The notes: generated from the letters alone by a model not told the origin. 56,737 nt of DNA from Ignavibacteriota bacterium (GCA_020437395.1 JAGQWJ010000017.1:1-56737); one strand, 5' to 3'; shown: positions 18,229-27,916, counted from the first letter of the stretch. Made by a program: numbers and translations.

Positions 18229-20316
18229 ATGAAATACATAATTTTTATACTTTTAATTTATGGTAATGCAATAAGCCAAATTCCTTCAGTATCAAAAAAT
18301 CTATATACTCCAGTCAAAATAGAAATTGATTCTGTGAATAGTACAATAATTTTCGATAGAATAAATGCCATACATAGATATGGCTACTATTTGAAACAAT
18401 TAGAGACTGAAGAAAATAAATTTCTACAAATTGCAGATTATAATGATTTGGAAGATTCTATTTATGAAGTAGATAATATTGAAAAAAATAGATTATATGA
18501 ATTTAATTATATAAATCAATCATCTATGAGATACAACACTTACGAAGGTTTCCCATATTCACAAGCCAAATCAAACACATTCTTTGCTTGTGGGCAAGAA
18601 TTAGAGTCGTATGTCGCAAAAAGGACAGTCCTTTTATTAGTGGATTCTACAGTTTATTATCCTCTGGAATCTGAAATAATGAGATTACGAGATGATTTGG
18701 TTTCGGAAGGTTGGGGCGTTCGGATGATAAAAGTTGACCGAACAGATTCATCTTTTATTATGAAATTTCTCCCTGGTACATATTTTTATACAGATAAGTT
18801 TATAAAGTCAAACCCAGATTTGAATATAGAATCGATTTTAATAATTGGGAGAGTTCCCAAATGGTATTCTGGTAAATATGCACCTGATTATCAACCCAAA
18901 CATTTTGGTTGTTGGCCTACTGATGGTTTTTTTGGAATGAGAGCAAATTTTTTTCAAGATTATATTTTTAATACAGAACCGAATAATTCATCAAAATGGG
19001 ATAGAAATAATCATTCTCCAAATGACTTACGTTATCAATACGATACATACCTTCATAGAGTAGAGCAAATGATTGGTAGAATAGATATGTCTGATTTGCC
19101 CTCCTTCGACGAATCAGAAATAGAACTACTGCGTAAGTATCTGAACAAGAATCACAAATACAGAACGGGCCAGCTCCCTTTCAGAAGACGTGGGCTGATA
19201 GATGATAAACTTGCTGATGCTCATTTGCGAGAAGCACCAGCCTCATCGGGATGGCGAAACTTCAATTCTATGTTCGGTCCAGATAGCATTAGCGAGGGAG
19301 ATTATTTCTCTACTCTAGCAATTGAATCATATATGGCTTCATACGCTTGTGGCAAGGGGCAACCATTCGATTCACTTGATGGTGTTGGTAGTAGCAAGGA
19401 CTTTGCTACAAAACAAGTGAACACTATCTTTACTATGTTATATGGTGACTATATAGGCGATTGGGATAGCCCTGATAATTTCCTTCGTGCATCACTAGCA
19501 TCAGAGCCATCTATACTAACAGCTGCTTGGGTGGGGCACCCACATTGGTTTATGCACCACATGTCTATTGGCTATCCAATTGGTTACAGCACCCGACTAA
19601 CTCAGAATAATGATATTTACGTTCCGCTAGAACATTTCCAAACGGACACAACTTCTAAACCTTATGACCCTTATAAGAACGGTGTACACGTTGGTTTGCT
19701 AGGTGACCCCACACTTACTATGTATCCTCTTGATTTGGAAAATTCTGTATCTAATCTGAAAGCAGAGAAAGTGAATGACTATACTGTCCGTCTAACTTAG
19801 GATATAACTGATATGAGTACCACTCATTACTATGATGTATTTAGATCCAACTACGAAGATGGTCCTTTTGATAAGGTGACAGATGTCAGTATAACTAGTA
19901 GTCAGTTTGTAGATGAGTACCACCACACAGGTGATGTATGGTATATGGTAAGAGAGAAAGTACTAGAGTTTAGCCCTACAGCATCATTTTGGAAACACCT
20001 ACGAGGTAAGATAGTACAAACAGATGTGAAATCGGATGTTGAAGATAATAAAGATGTTTCAGATATTATCATATCACCTAATCCTATATCAGATAATGTA
20101 GTTGTTAGATTTACAAACGATAACTATTATAATTCAGATGTGAAAGTATTTGATTCAAGAGGTAACTTAGTCAAGTCTTACTATCAGAATATCAAGAATT
20201 ACTTGATTTGGAATTTGGAAGATGAAAAAGGATTACGAATAAGTTCGGGTGTCTATTTTCTTAAAGTAGATAATGGAATAAATTCAACAGTTAAGAAGAT
20301 TGTAGTAGTGAAGTGA
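18229..20316 (+). pseudogene. C25-like secreted protein with T9SS tail, interrupted by amber codon
   Basis: Two segments in the same frame, 18229-19797 and 19801-20316, are separated only by TAG at 19798-19800. Joined, they give about 694 residues: signal peptide (KYIIFILLIYGNAISQ), a central part resembling gingipain-like C25 proteins (TVLLLVD, SILIIGRVPKWYSG, FGCWPTDGFFG, and GLLGDPTLTMYPL near its end), a fibronectin III-like module, and a T9SS sorting tail (IIISPNPISDNVVVRF ... SGVYFLKVDNG). The stop falls inside the first strand of the FnIII module, where family members usually have LTWD; TGG to TAG explains it. The start is ATG 18229 because AAGG is well placed, rather than GTG 18220. 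Without readthrough the product would lose its sorting tail and stay in the periplasm. Confidence 0.7.
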
Positions 20317-20478
20317 TATAGATACTTGATATTTCATTCAAATTACGTAAATTTAGCAAGATAATCATCTAATAAAAGTTGCGTTTTTTACAATTAATAT
20401 CAACACTACCAACATAAGTTTATTTAATATCAGATGCTACTAATATTGAACTCCTACGGAGTTCTCCTAGACTCTTTG

Positions 20479-20513
20479 GTCACTCTTCTCCCTTAGAGTG
20501 ACGTGGCTTTTTT
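20479..20513 (+). terminator. terminator after the C25-like gene
   Basis: An 8-base-pair stem GTCACTCT / AGAGTGAC (20479-20486 with 20495-20502) is followed after five bases by six T. A second short palindrome, GAACTCC-TAC-GGAGTTC, lies just upstream at 20448-20464. Confidence 0.5.
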
Positions 20514-20577
20514 GGAAGTAAAATAAACATACTAATTCAGAATATTTGCCTAGTTTTATCACAAGTGATATAAGTTT

Positions 20578-21507
20578 CTAAGACTTTTTAATTTTCTCGT
20601 CTCCATCAGTTTTAGGATTTTTTTTCTTCCAGCTGTCCCATTCTTTCTTAGCTTTTTTTAGCTCTTTCTTGTAGTCGAATTTTGCTTTGCCAAATTCAAC
20701 TTTGATTTTGCTTATATCTTCTTTCTCACCAGATAAGAACTCCAAGACCATACGTTTCATTTCTTTGTTTTCAGATGGCTCAGTATCTACGTCGAAAGGT
20801 GAAGCACCTCTAACAATTGATTCATAGTAATCATCATTGTCTAGTTCTTCCATCATATAGTTTTGGAATTTCATACCATCTAAACCTACAGAAAACTTAC
20901 TACCATCACCAATATTTTTCCCATCAGCAGTAGTGATAGAGCCAGCGAACTCATAAGTAGTATTGAATTCAATGTTACTCATTACCATAGCAAACATGCC
21001 AAATCCTTTCTTAAAGTTTCTCTTCAACTTTCGGACAGAATCTTTCAAGTCTTTTTCACTAATACCTAGCTCTTCTAATGATTTTAGCTCAGTTTTTTCA
21101 TTTTCTATATGTACAGAATCTAAATAAGTTTTAAAAGTAAAATAAGTATCTTTACCCTCTTTTAATATTTCATAAGGTAGTATTCCTTTCTCTTTGAGAT
21201 TATTGAAATTATCAAAATAGCCGGTTGCTTTGATTATCAAATCAGTAGAATCATTAATGTATTCATATTCTATTTTATTCCAAGTATTTATAGCTGGGTA
21301 TTCTTCTAACATTTTGAAAATTTCCTTTTTAGCCTTTCCATCGGGATCATCCAACTTAGTACCGAAACCCATAGGATCGACTGGCATTAAATATTCTGTT
21401 TCTACTTTACCCGTCAAATCAGGGTTAATGGTATAATGAACATTCATCTCTAAACAAGAAGTTAGTATTAGACCAGAAGTAATGAATAGTAAAATTCTTT
21501 TTATCAT
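20578..21507 (-). CDS. lipoprotein, unknown function
   Basis: The product is 309 residues with a lipobox LTSC (Cys18). The mature start, CLEMNVHYTINPDLTGKVET, resembles the beginning of LppM-type and other small beta-rich lipoproteins in which a signal-cleaved Cys is followed by a strand and a Gly-containing turn. The middle is mixed alpha/beta and the C-terminus is very Lys-rich and helical. I cannot name a function. Its ATG overlaps the stop of pnuC (ATGA), so it is translationally coupled to a vitamin-precursor transporter. Confidence 0.6.
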   Translation of the reverse strand: MIKRILLFITSGLILTSCLEMNVHYTINPDLTGKVETEYLMPVDPMGFGTKLDDPDGKAKKEIFKMLEEYPAINTWNKIEYEYINDSTDLIIKATGYFDNFNNLKEKGILPYEILKEGKDTYFTFKTYLDSVHIENEKTELKSLEELGISEKDLKDSVRKLKRNFKKGFGMFAMVMSNIEFNTTYEFAGSITTADGKNIGDGSKFSVGLDGMKFQNYMMEELDNDDYYESIVRGASPFDVDTEPSENKEMKRMVLEFLSGEKEDISKIKVEFGKAKFDYKKELKKAKKEWDSWKKKNPKTDGDEKIKKS

Positions 21508-22085
21508 AATAATTCCATTTTAGATTTTCTATAGCTTTTTTGCCATTTGTGTAATCCTACAAATGACAAAATAAAATAAATTAGCATAAGTACAGAATAA
21601 ATTTCTAATCCTCTCTCCATATAGAGCCACACTGATAAACCATTGATAGCAATCCAATAAAACCAAGCTGACCTAAGTTTTATTGCTTCGAAATAAGTTG
21701 CAAGGAATGCGAAAACTGTTGTGAAAGCATCGAAATAAGGGTTGTTTGCATCAGTGTGGTTACTAAAGAACCATCCGAGAGCTAAAGCAAATGAGATTGA
21801 AAGAGTAATCCACCCTAAATGAACAAGTAAAGAGACTTCTGAAACATTTAGTGGGCTGTCTTTGTTATTAGAAGACCATTTCCGCCAACCATAGAATCCC
21901 ATTATAACATAGTAACTGTACAAAATTGATTCGGAGTAAAGTTTAGTTTCTATAAATAGATATATACTTACCATTGACCCAAGAATACCAAATAACCAAC
22001 ACCAAATATTCTCTCTTATTACTAAAATTAGAAAACAAAAATTAAGTATTGTTGCTATAATTTCAATTGCTGTGTCGAATGTCAT
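21504..22085 (-). CDS. pnuC: PnuC-family nicotinamide riboside/vitamin transporter
   Basis: The product is 193 residues with about seven membrane segments. PnuC hallmarks are ENIWCWLFGILGSMVSIYLFIETKLYSESILYSYYVIMGFYGWRKW and, late, WFYWIAINGLSVWLYMERGLEIYSVLMLIYFILSFVGLHKW, including the W-x-x-W-like pore residues. The family moves nicotinamide riboside, or in relatives thiamine or riboflavin, by facilitated diffusion. No TPP or other known riboswitch pattern was seen upstream, so the substrate remains open, with nicotinamide riboside the default. It is followed by an overlapping lipoprotein gene. Confidence 0.85.
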   Translation of the reverse strand: MTFDTAIEIIATILNFCFLILVIRENIWCWLFGILGSMVSIYLFIETKLYSESILYSYYVIMGFYGWRKWSSNNKDSPLNVSEVSLLVHLGWITLSISFALALGWFFSNHTDANNPYFDAFTTVFAFLATYFEAIKLRSAWFYWIAINGLSVWLYMERGLEIYSVLMLIYFILSFVGLHKWQKSYRKSKMELL

Positions 22086-22186
22086 AATTTCTGTTTCTTA
22101 TTGCTCGTATTATTAAATATATATTATATATTACTAAATATTAAATTCTAAATTAAAATATCTTTTCAATTAAATTAGGTGTAGTT

Positions 22187-22393
22187 ATGAAAAAGAATAT
22201 GGGTTCAGCAGATAAAATACTTCGTTTAATAATTGCTGTGATAGTTGCAGCTCTATTTTTCTCAGGTGTTATAACTGGTTTGCTTGGCACAATATTATTA
22301 GTTTTATCTGTAATATTTGTACTTACTTCGCTAGTTAGCTTTTGTCCAATCTACACACTATTAGGAATAAACACTTGTAAAATAGATAAGTAG
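22187..22393 (+). CDS. DUF2892-family small membrane protein
   Basis: The product is 68 residues with the DUF2892 pattern: a polar start (KKNMGSADKILRLIIAVIVAALFFSG), a second membrane helix (LLGTILLVLSVIFVLTSLVSFCPIYTLLGINTCK). The CPIYxxLGxxTC ending is characteristic and appears in the membrane part of YgaP-type rhodanese proteins. The role is unknown. It is divergent from pnuC. Confidence 0.85.
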   Translation: MKKNMGSADKILRLIIAVIVAALFFSGVITGLLGTILLVLSVIFVLTSLVSFCPIYTLLGINTCKIDK

Positions 22394-22414
22394 TATCACT
22401 GCTAAACAAAAACA

Positions 22415-22439
22415 GTCACTTTACAACAAATAAAGTGAC
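22415..22439 (-). terminator. terminator of the 22466-24421 unit
   Basis: A 9-base-pair stem GTCACTTTA / TAAAGTGAC with a 7-base loop is followed on the minus strand by a T-rich stretch (TGTTTTTGTTTAG). It lies between convergent genes and may act on both. Confidence 0.6.
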
Positions 22440-22465
22440 CGTTTACACCAATTTTATTATACGAA

Positions 22466-23440
22466 TTAATCTTTGACGAATTTTTTTATGATTAGTTCGT
22501 TTGAAATAGTTTCTGCCTTTATGAAATATGTCCCTGGTAATAGTTTTGATATATTAATCGACTTAGTGTAATTAGCACTATTAATAACTTTACCATTAAT
22601 ATCAACAATATCAAGCTTATCAATAAAAATCTCAGGAGTATCTATATTTATAAAATCAGTCGCTGGATTTGGATAAATTTTCGTATTGTTACTTAATTCC
22701 TCATTAACTCCAGTAATTATTGGCGAAACAAAATATTGATAAATATACAATTTTTGATCTTGATTTTCAGTTTTTCCGATTTCAACTACAGAAAAAAGTA
22801 GTCTCCCAGTTGCCCTTTGTAAGAACTGATATCCAGTTGTCTTTATAGTATCGTTTGGTTCTTCTTCAAATACTGTTTTGAAATTTTGTTTTAGTCTATA
22901 AACATTTTCAGTAGTATTATCCGGAAGCATCAACTTACCATATCCATCAAATATAACAGTATATTTACCTTCTGCCTTTCCGTTATAATCATAAGTAAAC
23001 TCTGATTCATAGCTCAAACCGAATTTCATTGGAATTGGGAAGTAATCAATAGGCTTTTCAAATTTAATAAAATCCTGTCCAAGTTTGTATCCCAGCTGCT
23101 TATAACCCTCTTTGGTAACAAGAAAATAATTTGTCACAGTAGTTATTGCTGATGGGGTTTGAAAATAAGTAGCATTTTTGAATATTTCTTTCGCACCTTC
23201 TGAAGCATCCGCAAATGGTTTCCAATAAATCTGTTCTAGTTCTTGAGTATTTGTGATTGTCGAATAATCCCAAACTACATCTTTACCGCCGAGTTCGTCA
23301 AATGATTTTAAAACTTGGGGCGTAGAACTTCTATAATTACCATCTAAACCAATTTTGGGAAAATCTTTTTCTACTAATTCATCTTGAGCCATAGAAGTAG
23401 CAAAAGAGAACATCAACACTAAAACAAATATTTTGTACAT
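22466..23440 (-). CDS. secreted protein with T9SS sorting tail
   Basis: The product is 324 residues with a signal peptide (FVLVLMFSFATSMAQ). Residues about 20-240 form a beta-rich domain of unknown family. Residues about 250-324 are a type IX secretion sorting tail: KIYPNPATDFINI, DIVDINGKVI, ISKLLPGTYFIKAETISNELIIKKFVKD. The protein should therefore be exported across the outer membrane and anchored or released. It starts 3 bases after the stop of the diheme cytochrome gene, so the two are probably cotranscribed. Confidence 0.75.
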   Translation of the reverse strand: MYKIFVLVLMFSFATSMAQDELVEKDFPKIGLDGNYRSSTPQVLKSFDELGGKDVVWDYSTITNTQELEQIYWKPFADASEGAKEIFKNATYFQTPSAITTVTNYFLVTKEGYKQLGYKLGQDFIKFEKPIDYFPIPMKFGLSYESEFTYDYNGKAEGKYTVIFDGYGKLMLPDNTTENVYRLKQNFKTVFEEEPNDTIKTTGYQFLQRATGRLLFSVVEIGKTENQDQKLYIYQYFVSPIITGVNEELSNNTKIYPNPATDFINIDTPEIFIDKLDIVDINGKVINSANYTKSINISKLLPGTYFIKAETISNELIIKKFVKD

Positions 23441-23443
23441 TAT

Positions 23444-24421
23444 TTAAATTTCCTTTTTCTTTTCAAATAAAATTATTTCGTTTTTGACTGGTTTCAAAGT
23501 TTTAAGATAAGAATAAATTGCTTTTAAATCATCTTCTTTAATATTTCTATAGACCAACCATGGCATCATAGTATTGACTTCGCCATTATCCAAATCTCTA
23601 ATAACATAATTACTATCTGCATATTCTTTAAATTTAGAGACAAATTGATCTTCAGTTAAGTTACCAATACCTGTTTTTTTATCGGGAGTTATATTTGCTG
23701 ATCTATTGATATCACCATTTGGAAATGGGAATTCCATTCCTCCTGCAAACTCCATACCTTCTATAAATTCACCTTTTTCCATAGGAGTATGACAATCTGC
23801 ACAAGCCGCAATAGTGGTCATATATTTACCATATTCAACTTTATTAGAATAGTCAGGTTTAGAAGATAATTCAGCTTTCTGAGGTATTAAATTAACAATC
23901 AAATTCATTGGAAAATTCAATTCAGTTTTTTCAGGAATCGATTCTTTTGGTTCAATACTTCTTAAATATGCAATTATAGCAAAAATATCTTCTTTGTCAG
24001 CTTTTCCATAGCTATGATATGGCATGATAGGGAAAAGAGCTCTTCCGTCTTTACTTACCCCAGTTGTAATAGCTCTAAATATCTCACCGTCAGTCCAATC
24101 AGCTAATGCAAATGGCGTAATATTTGTAGATATAATATTGCCAGGAAGGCCCATCTCTTCTGACCAAATCTCTCCACCCGCTCCACGAGTTTCATCTTTT
24201 ATTGGTCCAGCCCACTTCGAAAAGTCCCTAACTGAGTGACAGTCAATACACCCAGAAACTGATTCTACCAAATATTTTCCTCTTTCGAGCAATTCAGGTG
24301 TAACTTCTACAACTAACTCTTCAGGGTCGCCTACATTCGGCAGAGCAGTGGAGACATAAGTAATAATACCGACAACAGCGATAACAATTACTGAAACAAG
24401 AATAAGTAAAAACTTTTTCAT
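23444..24421 (-). CDS. diheme c-type cytochrome, membrane-anchored
   Basis: The product is 325 residues with one N-terminal membrane helix (about 4-24), which may remain as an anchor. Two haem c motifs are present, CIDCH at 58-62 and CADCH at 207-211. Each has a downstream Met in a Pro-rich segment that could be the sixth ligand (PIMPYHSYG near 133; TMMPWLVYR late). The layout resembles the cytochrome subunits of periplasmic dehydrogenases. The partner dehydrogenase is not adjacent; a T9SS cargo gene follows directly. It most likely passes electrons in the periplasm. Confidence 0.85.
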   Translation of the reverse strand: MKKFLLILVSVIVIAVVGIITYVSTALPNVGDPEELVVEVTPELLERGKYLVESVSGCIDCHSVRDFSKWAGPIKDETRGAGGEIWSEEMGLPGNIISTNITPFALADWTDGEIFRAITTGVSKDGRALFPIMPYHSYGKADKEDIFAIIAYLRSIEPKESIPEKTELNFPMNLIVNLIPQKAELSSKPDYSNKVEYGKYMTTIAACADCHTPMEKGEFIEGMEFAGGMEFPFPNGDINRSANITPDKKTGIGNLTEDQFVSKFKEYADSNYVIRDLDNGEVNTMMPWLVYRNIKEDDLKAIYSYLKTLKPVKNEIILFEKKKEI

Positions 24422-24486
24422 AACTACCTCAAAATATTGTGAATAAGACGAGCAAAAATTATAAAAAAGTATTTTATAATCAAAAA

Positions 24487-25125
24487 TTATTTTTTCAATT
24501 TATCTTCGAACACTTTTCTAAATTTCTCTAATTTAGGCGTTATCACAAAGCTGCAGTATGGTTGGTTGCCATTTTGATTGTAGTAATTCTGGTGATAGTC
24601 TTCTGCGAGGTAGAACTTACTTGCTTGAGTAATCTCAGTAACTATAGGTTTCTCGTAAATACCGGCTTTATCTAATTTTAATTTATATTCTTCAGCTAGA
24701 TACTTTTGCTCTTCACTCAAATAAAATATACCAGAACGATATTGAGTACCAACGTCATTTCCTTGACGGTTAAGGGTTGTTGGGTCATGAGTTTTCCAAA
24801 ATACCTCAAGTAACTCCTTGAAGCTGACTATCTCAGGGTTATAAAAAATTCTAGTAGCTTCGGCATGTCCTGTATTACCAGTACATACTTCCTCGTAAGT
24901 TGGGTTTTCTTTTTCTCCTCCGATGTAGCCAGATTCTACTTTCTCAACTCCTTCGAGTTCTTGGAACACTGCTTCGGTACACCAAAAGCAACCCGAGGCA
25001 AATATTGCTGTATCTATTGTATTACTCATTATTTCCTTATCTGAATGTTTAACTTTATCATCAGCATTTGTACATGCAGTTGCACTGATTATAAAAGCAA
25101 ATATAATTATTAATCTATTTTTCAT
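24487..25125 (-). CDS. msrA: peptide-methionine (S)-S-oxide reductase, lipoprotein form
   Basis: The product is 212 residues. After a lipoprotein signal with lipobox SATAC (Cys18) comes a complete MsrA domain: FASGCFWCTEAVF with catalytic Cys46, GVEKVESGYIGGE, HAEATRIFYNPE, FWKTHDPTTLNRQGNDVGTQYRSGIFY, and AEDYHQNYYNQN near the end. MsrA repairs oxidised methionine; the signal places it in the periplasm or on the outer membrane rather than the cytoplasm. It lies 23 bases after the membrane protein of an ECF sigma operon and is probably part of its regulon. Confidence 0.95.
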   Translation of the reverse strand: MKNRLIIIFAFIISATACTNADDKVKHSDKEIMSNTIDTAIFASGCFWCTEAVFQELEGVEKVESGYIGGEKENPTYEEVCTGNTGHAEATRIFYNPEIVSFKELLEVFWKTHDPTTLNRQGNDVGTQYRSGIFYLSEEQKYLAEEYKLKLDKAGIYEKPIVTEITQASKFYLAEDYHQNYYNQNGNQPYCSFVITPKLEKFRKVFEDKLKK

Positions 25126-25148
25126 AATTGAAAAAACGTATAGATAAT

Positions 25149-25496
25149 CTATTTTGTTGTATAGTTTGTGTGATTCGAGCTAAAGAAACTCCTGAATAAT
25201 GTATCAAAGAATAGAACAATAGTGAATGTAAAAGCAATAAACACATAGATTTTATTAATCACTACTGGAACTCCTAAGTATGGTATATTTTCGATTGTTA
25301 GCGATTCGAATGGTATAAAGGGTAATACTATTGTTGCAATTAAAAACAATAGAGAACCTAGAGCAATCCTCTTAGTTCTTTCTTTCTTTCTTATGAATGA
25401 CATAGTTTCTTCAGTAAAGCTACTATCAACTTTAATGTTTAATTCTGACTTTAATATTTCTTCCATTCTATCCATATTTTCACTGTTGAAGTTCAT
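25149..25496 (-). CDS. small membrane protein, probable anti-sigma factor
   Basis: The product is about 115 residues from ATG 25496; an upstream TTG gives 122. The N-terminal part is acidic and helical (ENMDRMEEILKSELNIKVDSSFTEETMSFIRKKER), followed by two membrane helices (ALGSLLFLIATIVLPFIPF and INKIYVFIAFTFTIVLFF). It overlaps the 3' end of the ECF sigma gene. No zinc-binding HxxxCxxC motif is seen, so it would be a non-zinc anti-sigma factor. The role is inferred from position and topology only. Confidence 0.5.
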   Translation of the reverse strand: MNFNSENMDRMEEILKSELNIKVDSSFTEETMSFIRKKERTKRIALGSLLFLIATIVLPFIPFESLTIENIPYLGVPVVINKIYVFIAFTFTIVLFFDTLFRSFFSSNHTNYTTK

Positions 25497-26022
25497 TATT
25501 ATACTTCTTATTTGCAATTAATTTTAGCTCTTTTCTTATTCTATGTAATTTTACTTTTATATTATTCTCGTTGTCATCTATTATAAACGAAATCTCTTTT
25601 ACGGATAATTCATTCAAATAATAAAGCGTTATTAAGGCCGAATCTCTTTCAGAAAGTTCCCCTAATAACTCACCTACTATTTCATTTTCGAATTGATGTT
25701 TCTGATACTCAAATCTAATATCTTTTTGTTTAAGATATGACTTCAAATTAAGAAAATTATTTTTCTTTCTAATAAAGTCAATACACTTGTTATAAGCTAT
25801 TTTATAGAGCCAAGTAGAGAATTTACTTTTCGAACCATCGAATTTCTTTAATGCTTTATAGGCTTTATAAAATGTTTCTTGCGAGACATCGCGAGCATCC
25901 TCGGGATTGCGGAGTATATTCACGCATATTGAATAAACGAAATTGCTATACTCGTTTAAAAAATGTCTAAATAATTCTTTCTCACCAGAATTAATACGTT
26001 CTATTAGCTGCTTTTCCTCCAA
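25480..26022 (-). CDS. ECF-type RNA polymerase sigma factor
   Basis: The product is 180 residues. Region 2 is clear at about 10-85 (FLNEYSNFVYSICVNILRNPEDARDVSQETFYKAYKAL, then FSTWLYKIAYNKCIDFIRKK), and region 4 at about 120-172 (LSERDSALITLYYLNELSVKEISFII, then NIKVKLHRIRKEL). It directs polymerase to a regulon not visible here. It is preceded by a DUF6249-like membrane protein and followed by an overlapping membrane protein and msrA, which suggests an envelope or oxidative stress response. Confidence 0.92.
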   Translation of the reverse strand: MEEKQLIERINSGEKELFRHFLNEYSNFVYSICVNILRNPEDARDVSQETFYKAYKALKKFDGSKSKFSTWLYKIAYNKCIDFIRKKNNFLNLKSYLKQKDIRFEYQKHQFENEIVGELLGELSERDSALITLYYLNELSVKEISFIIDDNENNIKVKLHRIRKELKLIANKKYNNELQQ

Positions 26023-26032
26023 TTAATAAATC

Positions 26033-26380
26033 CTAGATACTATCTTTTTTAATAATTTTTCTTTCAACTATAAATTCTAAGATCCAAAATAGGCCAGAGA
26101 AAATGAAAAGCGGTGGAGCGATAAACATACTTTCATTGTAATTATCAGCCATTATAAATCCGACAAGAAGTCCTATACCGAACCCTAATAATAACGACCC
26201 TATCCTTAGTGTCCAATAAGTTAAGTTGTCTTTTTTCTTGCCAAAGAACAGACTAGCATCTATATTCTTCTCAATTAAAGCTAATCTTTCCTTTGATCTA
26301 GCTTTAAGGAAAATAAACGCTATACCGAAAACCATAGTGAAAAAAGAAAGAGGAACAAGTGCTTCATAGAAGTGTAACAT
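26033..26380 (-). CDS. DUF6249-like membrane protein
   Basis: The product is 115 residues with three hydrophobic segments: LVPLSFFTMVFGIAFIFL, TLRIGSLLLGFGIGLLVGFIM, and FIAPPLFIFSGLFWILEFI. The short basic loop KARSKERLALIEKNID between the first two is typical of DUF6249-like proteins that are found next to ECF sigma genes in Bacteroidota. It begins the sigma operon, with 10 bases to the sigma start. The molecular role is unknown. Confidence 0.65.
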   Translation of the reverse strand: MLHFYEALVPLSFFTMVFGIAFIFLKARSKERLALIEKNIDASLFFGKKKDNLTYWTLRIGSLLLGFGIGLLVGFIMADNYNESMFIAPPLFIFSGLFWILEFIVERKIIKKDSI

Positions 26381-26459
26381 AATAAATCCTTGAAAGTTAA
26401 TAATTGATTTTAATACTTAGACGGCTGTCAGAATATCTGGTTACAGGGATTTATAAAAA

Positions 26460-26822
26460 CTAATAAATTCTATTTTGAATGTCTATTGCTTCTTGCAATG
26501 CAAGGTTCAATATATCTTCGGCAATCTCTTCTACGAGATGAAATGTGAAGGCTTTAATCATTACTCTACCCTCGAACTCCAGACCAGGAATATCATTAAG
26601 ATATTTACCATTCCAAAATGCAAGGTTAACAATTCCGCTCTTTTTACAGTTTATATAGCAAAGATTTTTTATGTACTCATAGAATGGAATCCCATAGCTA
26701 AATTTGAATTTCAATTTGTCGGATGAGTTTAAGATAATCCTATTCAACTCCTCAACAATCTCTCTTTGTGAAATTGGTAAAGTATCTAAATACTCTTCTA
26801 TATAATTATATTTTATAGCCAT
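26460..26822 (-). CDS. DUF1801-family protein
   Basis: The product is 120 residues. The DUF1801 pattern is visible: EYLDTLPISQREIVEELNRIIL at the start, then FKFSYGIPFYEYIKNLCYINCKKSGIVNLAFWNGKYL. The family is a small alpha/beta fold of unknown biochemical role, sometimes called YdhG-like. Its first codons overlap the end of corA by 10 bases, so it is translated from the corA transcript. Confidence 0.75.
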   Translation of the reverse strand: MAIKYNYIEEYLDTLPISQREIVEELNRIILNSSDKLKFKFSYGIPFYEYIKNLCYINCKKSGIVNLAFWNGKYLNDIPGLEFEGRVMIKAFTFHLVEEIAEDILNLALQEAIDIQNRIY

Positions 26823-27916
26823 TTCTTCTTTTTAAAATAAACTATCATCGCTAAACTCATACTCACCATTAATAACCAGGCACTTTCATAGCCATATTTC
26901 CAACTAAGTTCTGGCATGTACTCAAAATTCATCCCATATACTCCTGCTACGAATGTTATCGGTATGAATATCGTTGCAATCAAAGTAAGAACTTTCATTA
27001 TCTCATTCATTCTATTGCTTACACCAGTCATATAGACATCTTTAAGAGAGGAAACTGTCTCTTTGAAAGTTTCAATAGTTTCTATAATTTGGATAGTGTG
27101 GTCATATAGATCTCTGAAGAATCGTTCGGTGTCATCTGATATTCTCTCAAATTCTGTACGATTGAGTTTATTAACAACTTCCCTTAGCGGGTAAATAGAA
27201 CGTCTCATAGATACAATTTGTTTTCTATACATTTGTAACTCAAACAATAAGCTATTGTCTGTTTCTTCAAACAATCTATCCTCTAAAAGCTCAAGTTTTT
27301 CAGCAATATCTTCCATAACAATGAAGTAATTATCTACAACCGCATCCATTAGGGCAAACATCAAATAATCGGACTTTCTTTTTCTTATTTTACCATTACC
27401 ATTTCTTATTCTATCTCTTATATTGTCAAATATATCGCCTTCTTTTTCTTGAAACGAAATAATATAATTTGGACCAAGTACTAAACTTATAGGTTCAATC
27501 TCTAATACCCCATCAGTAAGATAAAGCATTTTGAAGAAAACAACTATATTCTCACCATAGACTTCTACTTTAGGTCTTTGCTCAATATTAAGAATATCTT
27601 CTAGCAGAAGGGAGTGTAAATTGAAATCATCGCCAATAGTTTTTACGATATCCACATCGTGTATTCCACTTACATTAATCCATGATATATGATCTATTTC
27701 TTTTTCTAAGTTTGCTTCAGACACATTTTTTAAGATGAATTCATCAAAGTAATCTTCACCATATCTAATAATTGAAATCTCAACTGGTTTATCAACTATT
27801 GAACCAGTATAAATAAGTGAGCCGGGTGCCTTGCCGACTAGTTCTTTTTGTCTGCTGACTTTTTTTGCTAGTTTCAGTGGGTTTATGCTTTTTAGAATAT
27901 CATTAGGTTTTTTCAT
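26813..27916 (-). CDS. corA: CorA-family magnesium/cobalt transporter
   Basis: The product is 367 residues. A large cytoplasmic N-terminal domain (about 1-300) ends in a long helix, followed by two membrane helices. The selectivity motif GMN is at 328-330 in VYGMNFEYMPE, just after the first helix, with the family sequence FIPITFVAGVYGMNF. CorA forms a pentameric channel for magnesium and related ions. The protein ends in basic residues (KKKKWL). It overlaps the next gene. Confidence 0.95.
   Translation of the reverse strand: MKKPNDILKSINPLKLAKKVSRQKELVGKAPGSLIYTGSIVDKPVEISIIRYGEDYFDEFILKNVSEANLEKEIDHISWINVSGIHDVDIVKTIGDDFNLHSLLLEDILNIEQRPKVEVYGENIVVFFKMLYLTDGVLEIEPISLVLGPNYIISFQEKEGDIFDNIRDRIRNGNGKIRKRKSDYLMFALMDAVVDNYFIVMEDIAEKLELLEDRLFEETDNSLLFELQMYRKQIVSMRRSIYPLREVVNKLNRTEFERISDDTERFFRDLYDHTIQIIETIETFKETVSSLKDVYMTGVSNRMNEIMKVLTLIATIFIPITFVAGVYGMNFEYMPELSWKYGYESAWLLMVSMSLAMIVYFKKKKWL

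Noticed and set aside
22086..22186. Riboswitch upstream of pnuC
   Set aside because: The 101-base spacer is nearly all A and T; no TPP, NAD or FMN riboswitch core was seen.
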